In this document: one piece after another, positions 45,219-55,329 of the stretch
Numbering within the stretch: the stretch's first letter is position 1
Layout of the letters: every line of letters starts with the position of its first letter
Assembly: GCA_020310875.1 (NCBI GenBank)
Contig: CM035416.1
Span: forward strand, 78,982,278-79,046,277
DNA length: 64,000 nucleotides
Reading direction: 5' to 3'
From: Ceratopteris richardii
Taxonomy: Eukaryota; Streptophyta; Polypodiopsida; Polypodiales; Pteridaceae
Notes under the pieces: generated by a model
The model's database searches: none
Told to the model about the DNA's origin: nothing
The model's input: only the letters and a program-made list of their open reading frames with translations
Position numbers and translations under genes: made by a program

Positions 45219-48200
45219 TTGATTATGAATCTATCAACGAAGAAGGGTAAGGATGATGATCACATATTTTACATTGATTCGGGATGCTCGAACCATGTAG
45301 CAGGAAATGTGGCTTTACTTTCTGATTTGGAAGATCCTCATAACAAGCATGAAGTGCAGACAGGAGATGACACAAAGCACTCAGTGGAGAAGATAGGTAA
45401 TGTGAAGACATCATATGGGAATATGAACCTCTTAAGCAAAGTCTTGTATGTCCCTACAATTACCAAAAATTTAATAAGTGTTGGACAGATTGTTGAAAAA
45501 GGATTGCAGGTTAGATTCAATCGATTTGGAGCATATGTTGAAGACCCAAGGCAAGGCTTTCGAAGGATTGCCAAAGGAGAAAAGACAGGAAGGCTTTTCA
45601 CTTTTGAAGTGGAAGATACAAAGAACATAGCTTTGTTTAGCTATGGATCTCAAACTCTAACAGAGTTGGAGATATGGCACAAAAGGCTTGCTCACATTGG
45701 TGAGAGGACACTCAAACAGATTTGCAGGGACCAAAGTGTACTTGGTTTGCCTAATATCACAAGGCAACACATGATTTATAAGTGTGAAGCTTGTCAACTC
45801 GGCAAGGCTCATAGACAACCTTTCAATAAGAAAGGATATATGTATCAAAATCCTTTGGATCTAGTGCACACGGATGTGTGGGGTCCAAGTAAGGAGCCAT
45901 CTATATCAGGCTCAAGATATTATGTGTCTTTCATAGATGATTGTAGCAGGTGGACCATTCTGTTTTTCATGAAGCACAAGGATGAAGTGTTTAATTGCTT
46001 TAAGAAGTATATTGCTCTTGTTGAAAACCAAACAGGTAGGACTTTGAAACGACTCAGATCAGATGGTGGAGGAGAATACTTCTCTTTTGAATTTGATGCC
46101 TTCTTGCATGAAAGAGGCATTAAAAGGGAAGTCACTACAAGGTATACACCCGAACTCAATGGTGTAGCAGAGAGGAGGAACAGAGCTATTGTCGAAGCTG
46201 CAAGGTCCATGCTCAATGAAAAGGGATTGCCGAACTACCTATGGGCAGAGGCTGTGTCGACAGCCACATATCTCATAAATAGACTTCCATCTAAGTCACT
46301 AGATGGAACCACTCCATATGAAGTGTGGAATGGAAGAAGACCTAGTCTAGAGCATTGTAAAATCTTTGGATGCTTAGCCTATGCTCACATTCCTTCTCAA
46401 GTAAGAGGGAAATTGGATCCCAAGGCAGAGAAGTGTGTATTCATTGGTTATGATCAAAACCAAAAAGGATATAGATTGTACAATCCAACCAATAAAGGAT
46501 TTTCTGTGAGTAGAGATGTAATTTTTGATGAAAACAAATCATGGTTTGATGATGACAGGAAAGTGAAGCTGCCATATGACTTGGATGAAGATTTTCCATC
46601 ACTTCAACCAAAGGAGCCAAAGCAGATTGAAGAAAGTGATTCGGAGATTGACCTAGAAGACTTGGAAAGACTAAAGCTATGGAAGAACAAAGGTAAAGCA
46701 AAGATGCAGGATGCTACATATGGACCCGAGAGCTCACATCAACCACTTAGAAGGTCTTCGAGGGAGAAGAAGAAACCAGAGAGGTTTGGTTATGATACTT
46801 CTTTGGTCACCAAGCACTCAATCTACATTGCAAAGGATTCAACCAATGTAGAACCTACCACATTTGAAGAAGCACAAAGCAAGAAAGCTTGGAGAGATGC
46901 AATGGATGAAGAAATGGAAGCCTTGAAGGAGAATGACACTTGGGAGCTTGTACCTAACAAGCCATCTATGAAGATAATCGGATCTCGATGGATATACAAA
47001 ATCAAGAAGAATCCAGATGGAAGTATAAATAGACACAAAGCAAGGTTAGTTGCTAAAGGGTTTGCTCAAACCCATGGTATTGATTATGAGGAGACTTTCT
47101 CTCCTGTTGCAAAAATGCCTACAATTAGGGTTCTCATTAGTCTTGCTGCATCTAGAAATTGGAATCTTTATCAACTTGATGTAAAGAATGCTTTCTTGAA
47201 TGGATGGATTTCTGAGGAAGTGTATATGGCACAACCTCCTGGATATGAGGATGCACATCATCCTAACTATGTATGCAAACTAAAGAAAGCTTTGTATGGA
47301 TTGAAGCAAGCTCCAAGAGCTTGGAATTTCAGATTGGTTACTTATTTGCAGGACCAAGGATTCAAAGCTAGCAAGGCGGATACCTCTTTGTTCATAAAGA
47401 GGAATGGATCTGAAGTGATCTATTTATGTGTGTATGTTGATGATATTATTATCACAGGCAATGATCTTGAAGGAATCAAACAGGTAAAGAGTCAAATGAA
47501 GGAGGAGTTCAAAATAAGTGACCTCGGACCACTCACTTATTTTCTTGGATTGGAGTTGATCTACACAGATTCAGGTATATACATCACACAAAGGAAGTAT
47601 GTCCATGACATGCTCGTCAAGTTCAAGATGGAAAATACCAAGTGTGCAGGTACACCTATGGAGCAAAATCATAAGCTTAGTGCTTATGAAGGAGAGCCAA
47701 TTGAAGACATCACAAGCTATCAAAGCTTGGTTGGAAGTTTGAACTATGCAACACTCACAAGGGTGGATATATGCTATAGTGTTAGCATATTGAGTCAGTT
47801 TATGCATAAGCCGAGAAGACCACATATGGAAGCGGCCAAGCGAGTCCTCAAGTACCTAAAGGGGACCATGAATGAAGGTTTGTTCTATTCATATACTTCA
47901 GATATTGAGCTAAAGGTCTACTCAGATGCAGATTGGGCCGGATCTAAAGATGATAGAAGAAGCACATCAGGGTATATATCATTTGCAGGTTCAAAAATCA
48001 TTTCTTGGTCATCGAAGAAGCAACCAACCGTGGCATTATCTTCTACTGAAGCAGAATATAGAGGTTTGGCTAATGCAACTCAAGAAATCATGTGGTTAAA
48101 ATCTTTGTACACAGATCTTGGACTTCATTCTTCAACACCTCACATTTTTGGTGACAACACAAGTTCACTACATCTAGCAGCTAATCCGGTATACCATGCT

Positions 48201-48383
48201 AGAACCAAGCATATTGAAGTCCACTACCATTATGTAAGGGAGAAGCTAATGAGCAAGGATATTCAACTATCCTATGTCTCTACAGATATGCAATGTGCAG
48301 ACATGTTAACTAAAGCTCTTGATGGTACAAAATTAAGTAGATTCAAGTTGATGATTGGCTTGCAGGAAATCAAGGACAATTGA
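45219..48383 (+). CDS. Copia-3 pol, unit 3
   Basis: Identical in protein sequence to unit 2 as far as I can compare them. Confidence 0.95.
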   Translation: MIMNLSTKKGKDDDHIFYIDSGCSNHVAGNVALLSDLEDPHNKHEVQTGDDTKHSVEKIGNVKTSYGNMNLLSKVLYVPTITKNLISVGQIVEKGLQVRFNRFGAYVEDPRQGFRRIAKGEKTGRLFTFEVEDTKNIALFSYGSQTLTELEIWHKRLAHIGERTLKQICRDQSVLGLPNITRQHMIYKCEACQLGKAHRQPFNKKGYMYQNPLDLVHTDVWGPSKEPSISGSRYYVSFIDDCSRWTILFFMKHKDEVFNCFKKYIALVENQTGRTLKRLRSDGGGEYFSFEFDAFLHERGIKREVTTRYTPELNGVAERRNRAIVEAARSMLNEKGLPNYLWAEAVSTATYLINRLPSKSLDGTTPYEVWNGRRPSLEHCKIFGCLAYAHIPSQVRGKLDPKAEKCVFIGYDQNQKGYRLYNPTNKGFSVSRDVIFDENKSWFDDDRKVKLPYDLDEDFPSLQPKEPKQIEESDSEIDLEDLERLKLWKNKGKAKMQDATYGPESSHQPLRRSSREKKKPERFGYDTSLVTKHSIYIAKDSTNVEPTTFEEAQSKKAWRDAMDEEMEALKENDTWELVPNKPSMKIIGSRWIYKIKKNPDGSINRHKARLVAKGFAQTHGIDYEETFSPVAKMPTIRVLISLAASRNWNLYQLDVKNAFLNGWISEEVYMAQPPGYEDAHHPNYVCKLKKALYGLKQAPRAWNFRLVTYLQDQGFKASKADTSLFIKRNGSEVIYLCVYVDDIIITGNDLEGIKQVKSQMKEEFKISDLGPLTYFLGLELIYTDSGIYITQRKYVHDMLVKFKMENTKCAGTPMEQNHKLSAYEGEPIEDITSYQSLVGSLNYATLTRVDICYSVSILSQFMHKPRRPHMEAAKRVLKYLKGTMNEGLFYSYTSDIELKVYSDADWAGSKDDRRSTSGYISFAGSKIISWSSKKQPTVALSSTEAEYRGLANATQEIMWLKSLYTDLGLHSSTPHIFGDNTSSLHLAANPVYHARTKHIEVHYHYVREKLMSKDIQLSYVSTDMQCADMLTKALDGTKLSRFKLMIGLQEIKDN

Positions 48384-48425
48384 AGACTTATTTGAAGGCC
48401 AAGCATGTTAGGCTTGAGGGGGAGC

Positions 48426-49503
48426 TGTTGGTGCATTTTGCCCAAGCCTACATGCTTGATATGCTTGATATTATCCTCATTTGTAAGTCACATGAGTAGT
48501 CATGTGAACACCTCTTGTAAAAGAGTACATTTTATCTCTTGTAAATGGAAAAAGAAAAAAGTAAAAGGATGGCTTACCTCATGCATGATGTAAAAGCAAA
48601 TTCGTGGCTCCAACTACCAAAATCACGAATTTTTGAGCTGAGGGAATCTCTCCTAACTTTGGGGATCACTTTTAGGTGGAGCCATTCGAATTTGAATTCA
48701 AAACTCCCTCCAAGAATAGCTATAAAAGGAGCAAGAAGGAAGAGGCGATTAGCAAGCCTTGTACGTGACCACTTCATGTCATTTTGTAGAGATTGAAGAG
48801 CTTACTCCATAGCTCTATCATTCTACTCCCATTGTGCAAAGATTCATTGCCAATGTGGTTGTAATCATATGTGAATCTATACATTTATTATCATCTACCT
48901 CTCTGTTTTGTTCTCTGCTATACTCACTCAGAGCAGTAACTTCAGAAGGTCATATCTCGAGTTTTACTGAACCTTTTTCAGTGTTTTAAAGTGCGTTGGA
49001 TAGCTCTCACTGTCTAGTTTCTACCTATACATTTTCAAGGTCATTGGATTTATACTTTTGGAGATATCTGCATTTTACTGCTTACTGGTCTATCTCTGCA
49101 GAGCCCCGAGAATTGTGGGAATGTTCCAGAACTTGATGAAACTTGTTCTCAGTGCTCAGTCCATCATTTGAAGTGTTTTAACTTGGAATAGGAAGCTTGC
49201 TAAGTCTATTTGCTATGCCCAAAAGGAATTTTTCTAATTCCTTCCAGGTTGAGAGCACTGTTCATTTTTTCCAGCAGGTGTATGTCCAAAAATAGCAAGT
49301 TTTGGGAGCTAGTCATTTCGCAACTAGCCTGTCTTGACTTAAACTTTTGGGATACATGTTCCAAAGTACTTGGCTGATATTTTGGTGGATTTAGGAAGCT
49401 CAAAGGGTCTACTAATCAACTTTGAAGTCTCAGTTGGCTGGTGTGAAGCTGGTTGTAGCGGCACCTACTCATCTTTGGATTGCATCCACCATCTCTCTTC
49501 ACA
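48426..49503 (+). repeat. Copia-3 LTR 4 (outer 3' LTR)
   Basis: Ends CTTCACA at 49503, next to the AAAGC target duplication. It carries T at LTR position 997, where the other three have C. Confidence 0.95.
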
Positions 49504-49508
49504 AAAGC
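49504..49508. repeat. Right target-site duplication of the Copia-3 multimer (AAAGC)
   Basis: Copy of 32356-32360. Copia-2 coding sequence resumes here. Confidence 0.9.
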
Positions 49509-50152
49509 TTGGCATCTGACATAGCCTGAGAATCATTTACTGCACATGCAAAATCATTTTCATATCTTTCATAGGCTATGAGCTTATACAGCCCATGACA
49601 TAAAATGCCAGAAGCAATAATAATATCGCCATTTGACAGATCATGAGGATTACATCTGTCATCAACAAATTTCACAACCAAGCCAATCTTGGCTAATGCA
49701 GAAACTGATAACAGATTCTTCTTGATCCCTGGCACAAATAAAGCATCTGATAAAGTGGAAGGACTACCATCAGTAGTAGTCAAAATGATCTTACCAACTC
49801 CCATAACAGGATAAGAGGAGTTGTTGGCACATGTAAAAGTATTCCTTGTCGGGGCAGGCTCGAGTGAAGAGAAGAAACTCCGCTATGAGGTAATATGTTT
49901 GGTCGCCCCACTGTCAAAGTACCAAACATCTGAGTCTAGTGCAGACATGCATTGCTCATGAGAAGATGGGTCAAAGCTGCAAACAGTAATGAACGCCCAT
50001 TCTTCTTCCTGCACAAGATTAGCAGTCTCCATTTTTGGTGTAGAGGCTTCTACAACAACCATTCCAGCCTCTTTCTTCTTTGCCTCTTTTGCAGCCAGTT
50101 TTGGACAGTTCTTTATGATATGATCATTCCTTTTACAGTACTTACAAAACAA
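49509..50152 (-). pseudogene. Copia-2 zinc knuckle and protease part
   Basis: A CCHC knuckle (CKYCKRNDHIIKNC) followed by the protease block WYFDSGATKHITS and the downstream LFVPGIKKNLLSVSALAK segment typical of Copia proteases. The left end meets the Copia-3 insertion. Broken. Confidence 0.8.
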
Positions 50153-50155
50153 TTT

Positions 50156-51002
50156 CTACTTTTCTGATTTTTTCTCATCTTTGTCTTGGTTCTTCAAATG
50201 TGCAACATTTGCAAATTTCTGCTTACAAGTAGAAGAACTCCATTTTCCTTTGCCCTTCTGACTAGCCAGGAAAGCTTGATTTGCAACATGCATAATGGAC
50301 CTCTTCTGCATGGACTGATCTTCCTGCAACAGAACAGAGACTAACTCCTCAAATGACAAGGCATTTGGATTGCCTTTCATCATCAGCCACAGAGTAGAAG
50401 CAAAACTTTGATATGAATCAGGAAGACCATTCAGAACGGTCTGCACAAGTGAGCTATCTGGTATAACCTCATCAACAGAAATCAACTATTCCTTCAAGTC
50501 TTTGATCTTTGTTAGGAAACTATCCATAGAATCACCTTCATTCATGTGCTCGCTCTCCAACTGTTTTCGGAGGTAAGCAACATGAGCCTCATTCCTAGCT
50601 TGGTACAATGTGGTAAGTGTATCCCAAGCATCCTTAGCTATTCTGCAAGAGCGAATATGAGGAATAATGGAATGTTTGGCAGACAAAGCTATCAATGCAT
50701 GTGCCTGGGCATCTCTGCCATCCCAACGAATCTGCTCTGTAGTAGGTGCAGCAGAAACAATAGCACGAACATGAATCTGCACAATATCATCTTTGACACC
50801 ATCTCCATTAGCTCCAACACATGTATTTGCAGTACCTGTTGTTACAGGTGTAACATGACGTCTTTCAACACCCTACACAATGTTCCACAATCCTTTTGCA
50901 ACCAATACATATCGCATCATATAAGCCCATAATGGATAGTTGGTACCATCCAACTTATCCTCAACAACCAACATACGGAATACATCACTGCTTTCAGCCA
51001 TG
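50156..51002 (-). pseudogene. Copia-2 gag
   Basis: Starts MAESSDVFRMLVVEDKLDG near 51002. Copia gag blocks include DGTNYPLWAYMM, CRIAKDAWDTLTTLYQARN and LRKQLESEHMNEGDSMDSFL, then SLVQTVLNGLPDSYQSF. Broken. The 340 bases up to the primer site are leader with no coding signal. Confidence 0.75.
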
Positions 51003-51343
51003 GCCCGTGACTAAAATACCTTGATGTAAAAAATTGACTATATCTCAAAAAGTTGAACAAAACTGCCTAGACGAATTCTACTAGACCTGTAGCAGACTTT
51101 GAGACGCTTATACTGGCGAACAGAAACTGGTATACACCTTTGGCACAAAAAGATGAAATAGCCTGCACAAGTGCTATGATAGTGCGTTCGGAGGCCGAAA
51201 CGAGCTCAGATCGTGATTTTGGCACCACATAGTGAAATTGTTTTGATCTTTGAAACACCGTGAGTAAGCTCACCAAATTTCGTGCGAATCTGAGACTGCA
51301 AACGGAGGAGTGTCGACGGTGCCCTAGATGAAGCGACGACCTG

Positions 51344-51355
51344 CTCCGATACCAA
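51344..51355 (-). other. Copia-2 primer binding site
   Basis: Minus strand TGGTATCGGAGC, initiator tRNA-Met type, two bases from the LTR. Confidence 0.8.
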
Positions 51356-51357
51356 TT

Positions 51358-51586
51358 GTTGGAGTTAGATGTCTGCGGAAGCACGCGAACAGCACAAGGA
51401 AGAAGAAGAAGCTTGGAGCACAACACACAATACTGAATGTATTACTAGAGAATGTAAAAAGATAAGTAGCCCATTAGGGCAATAGGCGTATATACAAACG
51501 GGGGGAAAAAAATCTCCTAAAGAGGGAAAAAAGTGCCCCGACGGTCCTAGTGTGTTCACACACATCACTACCTAAATATATCAACA
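51358..51586 (-). repeat. Copia-2 5' LTR
   Basis: Runs from TGTTGGAG to TATCAACA on the plus strand, 229 bases, much shorter than the LTRs of the other Copia families here. The partner LTR is absent, so the outer end rests on the terminal inverted match TGTTG/CAACA. Confidence 0.7.
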
Positions 51587-51912
51587 ACATTCGCTAGAAA
51601 ATATGTAATGGAACGAGCATGTCAGTCATGAATAGCAAAGATTACACGAAAGCTACAACATCATATTGCAAGAGAGAAGTGGATGTCATCATCAGGACCG
51701 TTACATCATGCCCAATGGCATGCACAAAGAGTCCGCGAGGGTTCTGCTTGGAAATAGTTTCCAAACTCTTAAAATGCACTATTTTTTTCAAGGTTTTTAT
51801 AACTCCTTTCACTTGAAATAAACTTTCAATGTTTTTGTGAATATACTTTTAATGTTTTAACACTAATTTTTATCCATTTAAATATGAATAGGATAATTCT
51901 TAAGTGAAAGGC
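51587..51912. other. Sequence upstream of the H3-tail-like frame
   Basis: AT-rich, with no element domain recognised. Possibly the promoter region of the following reading frame. Confidence 0.4.
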
Positions 51913-51920
51913 TATAAATA
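51913..51920 (+). promoter_or_regulatory. TATA box ahead of the H3-tail-like frame
   Basis: TATAAATA, 49 bases before the ATG at 51962. Initiation about 30 bases downstream would leave a very short 5' UTR of around 20 bases. Confidence 0.5.
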
Positions 51921-51961
51921 AAGGTGTCCTTCCTCATTTTACCACTTTACAACCTAAGAGA

Positions 51962-52279
51962 ATGGCACACACAAAGCAGACTGCTAGAAAGGATCATGTC
52001 GTCTACCCTAGCCATGTGCAAGGTACTCAGTGCCCAACATGGATGACACCCCACAAGAAGCGCCAAACCACAAGCCACTCTTCTAGACAAAACTCGGGTG
52101 CAGGGACACACTCTGGTAGCATTCCATCGTGGGGGGATGAAGCTTCACAAGAGAGAGATGTAACACAAGAAATAAATTATTCCCCTCCCATATCTGATGA
52201 TGAGCCCTCAGTGAGGACATCACTCAAGGCAAGGCCCAAACAAGGAGGTCAGATGCAAGTTGTGATGGAGACAACATAA
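51962..52279 (+). CDS. Reading frame with a histone H3-like N-terminus, function unknown
   Basis: 105 codons. After the initiator Met it reads AHTKQTARKD, matching histone H3 residues 1-9 (ARTKQTARK) at eight of nine positions. The rest is not a histone fold: it is rich in Ser, Thr, Gln, Lys and Arg, then acidic (PPISDDEPSV), with no membrane segment or catalytic motif, so it looks largely disordered. The start is chosen because it is the first ATG after a TATA box and gives the H3 match. Acidic, serine-rich sequence seems to continue past the stop toward 52388, where Copia-4 is inserted. It could be a host gene, a captured gene or the first gene of an unrecognised mobile element. The H3 similarity is seen directly; any chromatin role is inference. 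Confidence 0.5.
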   Translation: MAHTKQTARKDHVVYPSHVQGTQCPTWMTPHKKRQTTSHSSRQNSGAGTHSGSIPSWGDEASQERDVTQEINYSPPISDDEPSVRTSLKARPKQGGQMQVVMETT

Positions 52280-52388
52280 AATTTGGAGAGTTCCTCGGAT
52301 GAAGAAAGTGTTGATGAGCCACCATGGAACCATGATCATATACCCATGAACCATCGAGTAATACAAGGAGGCAAGTCACTCCCCGCAG
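52280..52388 (+). other. Continuation of the H3-tail-like locus up to the Copia-4 insertion
   Basis: About 110 bases after the stop. One frame reads a SSSDEESVDEPPW-like acidic stretch, so the locus may once have been longer. It ends in the CGCAG target duplication at 52384-52388. Confidence 0.35.
52384..52388. repeat. Left target-site duplication of Copia-4 (CGCAG)
   Basis: CGCAG directly before the LTR, repeated at 58879-58883. Confidence 0.9.
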
Positions 52389-53378
52389 TGAAGGGGGAAG
52401 TATCTCAACCCCTAAGCAACGACGAAGCGTAAATGACCTCCACAGGTATACTTCTTTGACCTCTGCACACCCAAAATGCTCTTACTCAGAGCTTATGCAG
52501 AGAACTCCAGTGAGCTTTTGTAGACCTGTAGTAGACACCAAGAGCTTTCCAACAAAACAAATTTCACTTCAAATGGATGCTTACACAAAGAGAAACAATG
52601 TCTACAACATGAGCTAGTTGAATGCTCACAACTGCTAGTCAAGCAGAGACCTCACTTCACTCCAGCAAGCTTTTCTTAGAGATTATACAAAGAATGAATC
52701 TCAAATTTGCGTCAACTTTAGATCACTCTAATAGCTACTGAATGACACAAAAATCATAGCAAATCGATAAATAGAGAAGGAGAACCAGCCCTTACAACAA
52801 AGAGCAAAATATTTCCAACAGAGCCTACACACCAAGAGAGGTATCAATCACACAACTTCACTAAAATGAATGTTGCTCCCAGCTTACTCAGAGAATGCTC
52901 CAGAGAATTTGTGTGCATAAATTAGACTCTACTAGCTATCCAATGAGACAAGATTTACATCAAATGGATACAATATGAGGGAGAACCAATGCTAGCAACT
53001 CAGGGGTAAAGAGTTGCAACACTGCCTGCGCACACACATAGATATGCCTACTAAAAGAAAACAAACAAGCAAGCAAGGGGCTTGCTTATCATAACTCCAG
53101 CACTTAGTTCTCACTTTACATGAGCTAAAACTCCAAGAAGATGGCCCAAAAGAATTCGGGATACATGCTCCTTTTATAGTGAGAAGTGTGCCCCTAAAAT
53201 CTAGGAACTACCTTTCCAAATCAGCCTCCTAACTTCGAGGATTTAGTTGAGATGAATTGAGGAGTGGTTGAGTGACTTTTCTTGATGGAATCTCGTGGCT
53301 TTTGGATTCTTTTGATTGCTCCACATGTCCATAAAAGATTCCCCACGAATTTTGTAGTTTAAAGCTTGACTTTTAACA
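52389..53378 (-). repeat. Copia-4 3' LTR
   Basis: TGAAGGGGG to TTTTAACA, 990 bases, followed by the polypurine tract complement CTCCCCCTC. Confidence 0.9.
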
Positions 53379-53406
53379 CTCCCCCTCAAGCTTCAATTCT
53401 TCATCC

Positions 53407-55320
53407 TCATCCAAGCTCCTTTATGTTGATGCATTGCTTGAATTTTGAAATCTTCATTCCATCCAAAGCCTTTGTAAACATGTCCGCAACTTGGTCCTTG
53501 GTACCAATATGATGTACTGAAACTTCCTTGGATATCACCTTTTCCCTTATGAAGTGATAGTGCACTTCAATATGCTTGGTTCTAGCATGATAGACAAGAT
53601 TTGATGCTAGATGAATGCTACTCATATTATCACAAAAAATTGGATATGTGTCAACCTGCAAATTAAGCTCCATAAATAACTTCTTAATCCACATTAGCTC
53701 ACATGTGACTTGAGCCAAAGCTCTATACTCAGCCTCGGTGGAAGATAATGCCACCGTGGGTTGCTTCTTTGAAATCCATGAGATGATCTTGCTACCTAGC
53801 ATGACTAGGTAACCACTTGTACTTCTTCTATCCTCCTTGGAACCGGCCCAATCAGCATCAGAATAAGCTTTGACCTGCATATCATCATCAAATGAATAGA
53901 ACAATCCTTCATTTATAGTGGCCTTGAGATATTGTAACATTCTTCTTGCAACTTGCAAGTGTGTAGTCCTTGGACTATGCATAAATTGTGATAACACTCC
54001 ACCTCCATTTGCTATGTTAGGCCTAGTTATTGTGGCATAATTGAAAGATCCTACAATAGAGCGATAAAAAGTTACATCCTCTAATGGCTCTCCATCAATG
54101 GAGCTTAGCTTTACATTAACTTCCATGGGATTTGAAATAGGCTTGCAATGTAGCATCCCAAACCTCTCAAGTAGGTCTAGAATATACTTCCTTTGTATGA
54201 GCATAATACCTTCTTCTTTGTATACAACTTCAATGCCAAGAAAATACCTAAGATCTCCAAGATCAGATATCCTAAACTCCTTTCCAAGCTTTGCCTTGAT
54301 CTCCTCAATGCCCTTTGTATCATTACCTGTAATGATAATATCATCTACATACACACACATGTAGACTACAAGTTCTCCTCTTTGTTTGATGAAGAGAGAT
54401 GGATCCACCTTGCATTGATTGTAACCACATTTGATCAAATGGTCCACCAATCTTTGGTTCCAAGCCCTTGGAGCTTGCTTTAGGCCATAAAGTGCCTTCT
54501 TCAACCTACAAACATGATGTGGAAACTCTTTATGAAGAAAACCTAGTGGTTGCTCCATGTATACCTCTTCTTCCAAGTCTCCATTGAGAAAGGCATTCTT
54601 GATATCCAATTGGAAAAGCTTCCATCCTTTGCTAGCAGCCATTGCAATGAGTGTCCTAATGGTGCTCATCTTTGCCACGGGGCTGAATGTCTCTTCAAAG
54701 TCCACTCCATAGGTTTGTGCAAAACCCTTGGCCACCAATCTTGCTTTGAACCTAGAAATAGATCCATCTGAATTCCTCTTTACTTTATACACCCACTTAT
54801 TACCTATTACCTTCATGTTCTCCTTCTTGGGTAGTAGAGTCCATGTTTGATTTTCCTCAAGTGCGTCGATCTCTTCTTGCATTGCCTCTTTCCATTCGGT
54901 GTACCTGCTTGCATCTTCATAGCAATCGGGCTCATGATCTTCTACTACTTTGCTCATATATGCATAATGAGTTGCCATGTATGAATCATAAGTAGACCTT
55001 TGAGTTCGATACTTAACTCTAGAAGACTTCCTTTCTTCACCTTGTGGAGGAATAAACCTCCTTTGCCTTGGGAACTTGATCTCTTTCTTTGACGTGGCTT
55101 CTTTCTCCATCATGTGTCCTTCATCATCTTCAACTTCATTACCTTCTTCATCCAACTCCACCAATGTTGCTTTGCCTTTGTTGATTGATTGTGCTTCATA
55201 GCTTGATGAAGATCTCCCCCTCCATGGTGAGTTCATGCTTGAACTATCTTCCTTGATGGAACATCTTGGGCCACTTAGCTCCAGGTCAATTTGTTCTTCA
55301 TCATGTCCATGCTTTTCTTC
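53407..55320 (-). CDS. Copia-4 reverse transcriptase and RNase H part
   Basis: An open stretch of 609 codons preceded by an acidic linker. RT blocks: EIDALEENQTWTLLP, KVIGNKWVYKVKRNSDGSIS, RLVAKGFAQTYGVDFEETFSP, QLDIKNAFLNGDLEEEVYME and catalytic YVDDIIITGND. RNase H blocks: [19 protein letters not shown] and STEAEYRALAQVT, ending with HARTKHIEVHYHFIREK. It resembles Copia-3 pol but is clearly a separate family. Confidence 0.9.
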   Translation of the reverse strand, partial: EEKHGHDEEQIDLELSGPRCSIKEDSSSMNSPWRGRSSSSYEAQSINKGKATLVELDEEGNEVEDDEGHMMEKEATSKKEIKFPRQRRFIPPQGEERKSSRVKYRTQRSTYDSYMATHYAYMSKVVEDHEPDCYEDASRYTEWKEAMQEEIDALEENQTWTLLPKKENMKVIGNKWVYKVKRNSDGSISRFKARLVAKGFAQTYGVDFEETFSPVAKMSTIRTLIAMAASKGWKLFQLDIKNAFLNGDLEEEVYMEQPLGFLHKEFPHHVCRLKKALYGLKQAPRAWNQRLVDHLIKCGYNQCKVDPSLFIKQRGELVVYMCVYVDDIIITGNDTKGIEEIKAKLGKEFRISDLGDLRYFLGIEVVYKEEGIMLIQRKYILDLLERFGMLHCKPISNPMEVNVKLSSIDGEPLEDVTFYRSIVGSFNYATITRPNIANGGGVLSQFMHSPRTTHLQVARRMLQYLKATINEGLFYSFDDDMQVKAYSDADWAGSKEDRRSTSGYLVMLGSKIISWISKKQPTVALSSTEAEYRALAQVTCELMWIKKLFMELNLQVDTYPIFCDNMSSIHLASNLVYHARTKHIEVHYHFIREKVISKEVSVHHIGTKDQVADMFTKALDGMKISKFKQCINIKELG

Positions 55321-55329
55321 TTCATAGTC

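Larger units (their letters stand above)
32361..49503 (+). mobile_element. Copia-3 tandem multimer: four LTRs and three internal regions
   Basis: LTRs start at 32361, 37716, 43071 and 48426, each 1078 bases, separated by identical-length internal regions. The period is exactly 5355, and three periods plus one LTR give 17,143 bases. One AAAGC target duplication flanks the whole block, so it entered Copia-2 as a single insertion and multiplied in place. I noticed only about three single-base differences across the array. Each unit looks nearly whole, with about one break shared by all three. The outer LTRs differ at about 2 of 1078 bases, which points to a very young insertion (well under 0.2 Myr at rates commonly used for plants). 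Confidence 0.95.
30240..51586 (-). mobile_element. Copia-2, Ty1/Copia element split by the Copia-3 multimer
   Basis: A minus-strand Copia element whose own sequence is about 4.2 kb once the 17,143-base Copia-3 insertion (32361-49503) is set aside. From the right: 5' LTR 51358-51586, primer site, leader, gag, zinc knuckle and protease, then, left of the insertion, integrase, RT and the beginning of RNase H. The end of RNase H and the 3' LTR are not present. It is a different family from Copia-1/3/4 (shorter LTR, different RT). It has several breaks and is clearly older than Copia-3. Confidence 0.85.

Noticed and set aside
32361-49503. Three independent Copia-3 insertions side by side
   Set aside because: Adjacent units share LTRs, there is no target duplication between units, and the middle LTRs are hybrids.
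51962-52279. A true histone H3 gene or pseudogene
   Set aside because: Similarity ends after about nine residues; there is no histone fold or later H3 sequence.
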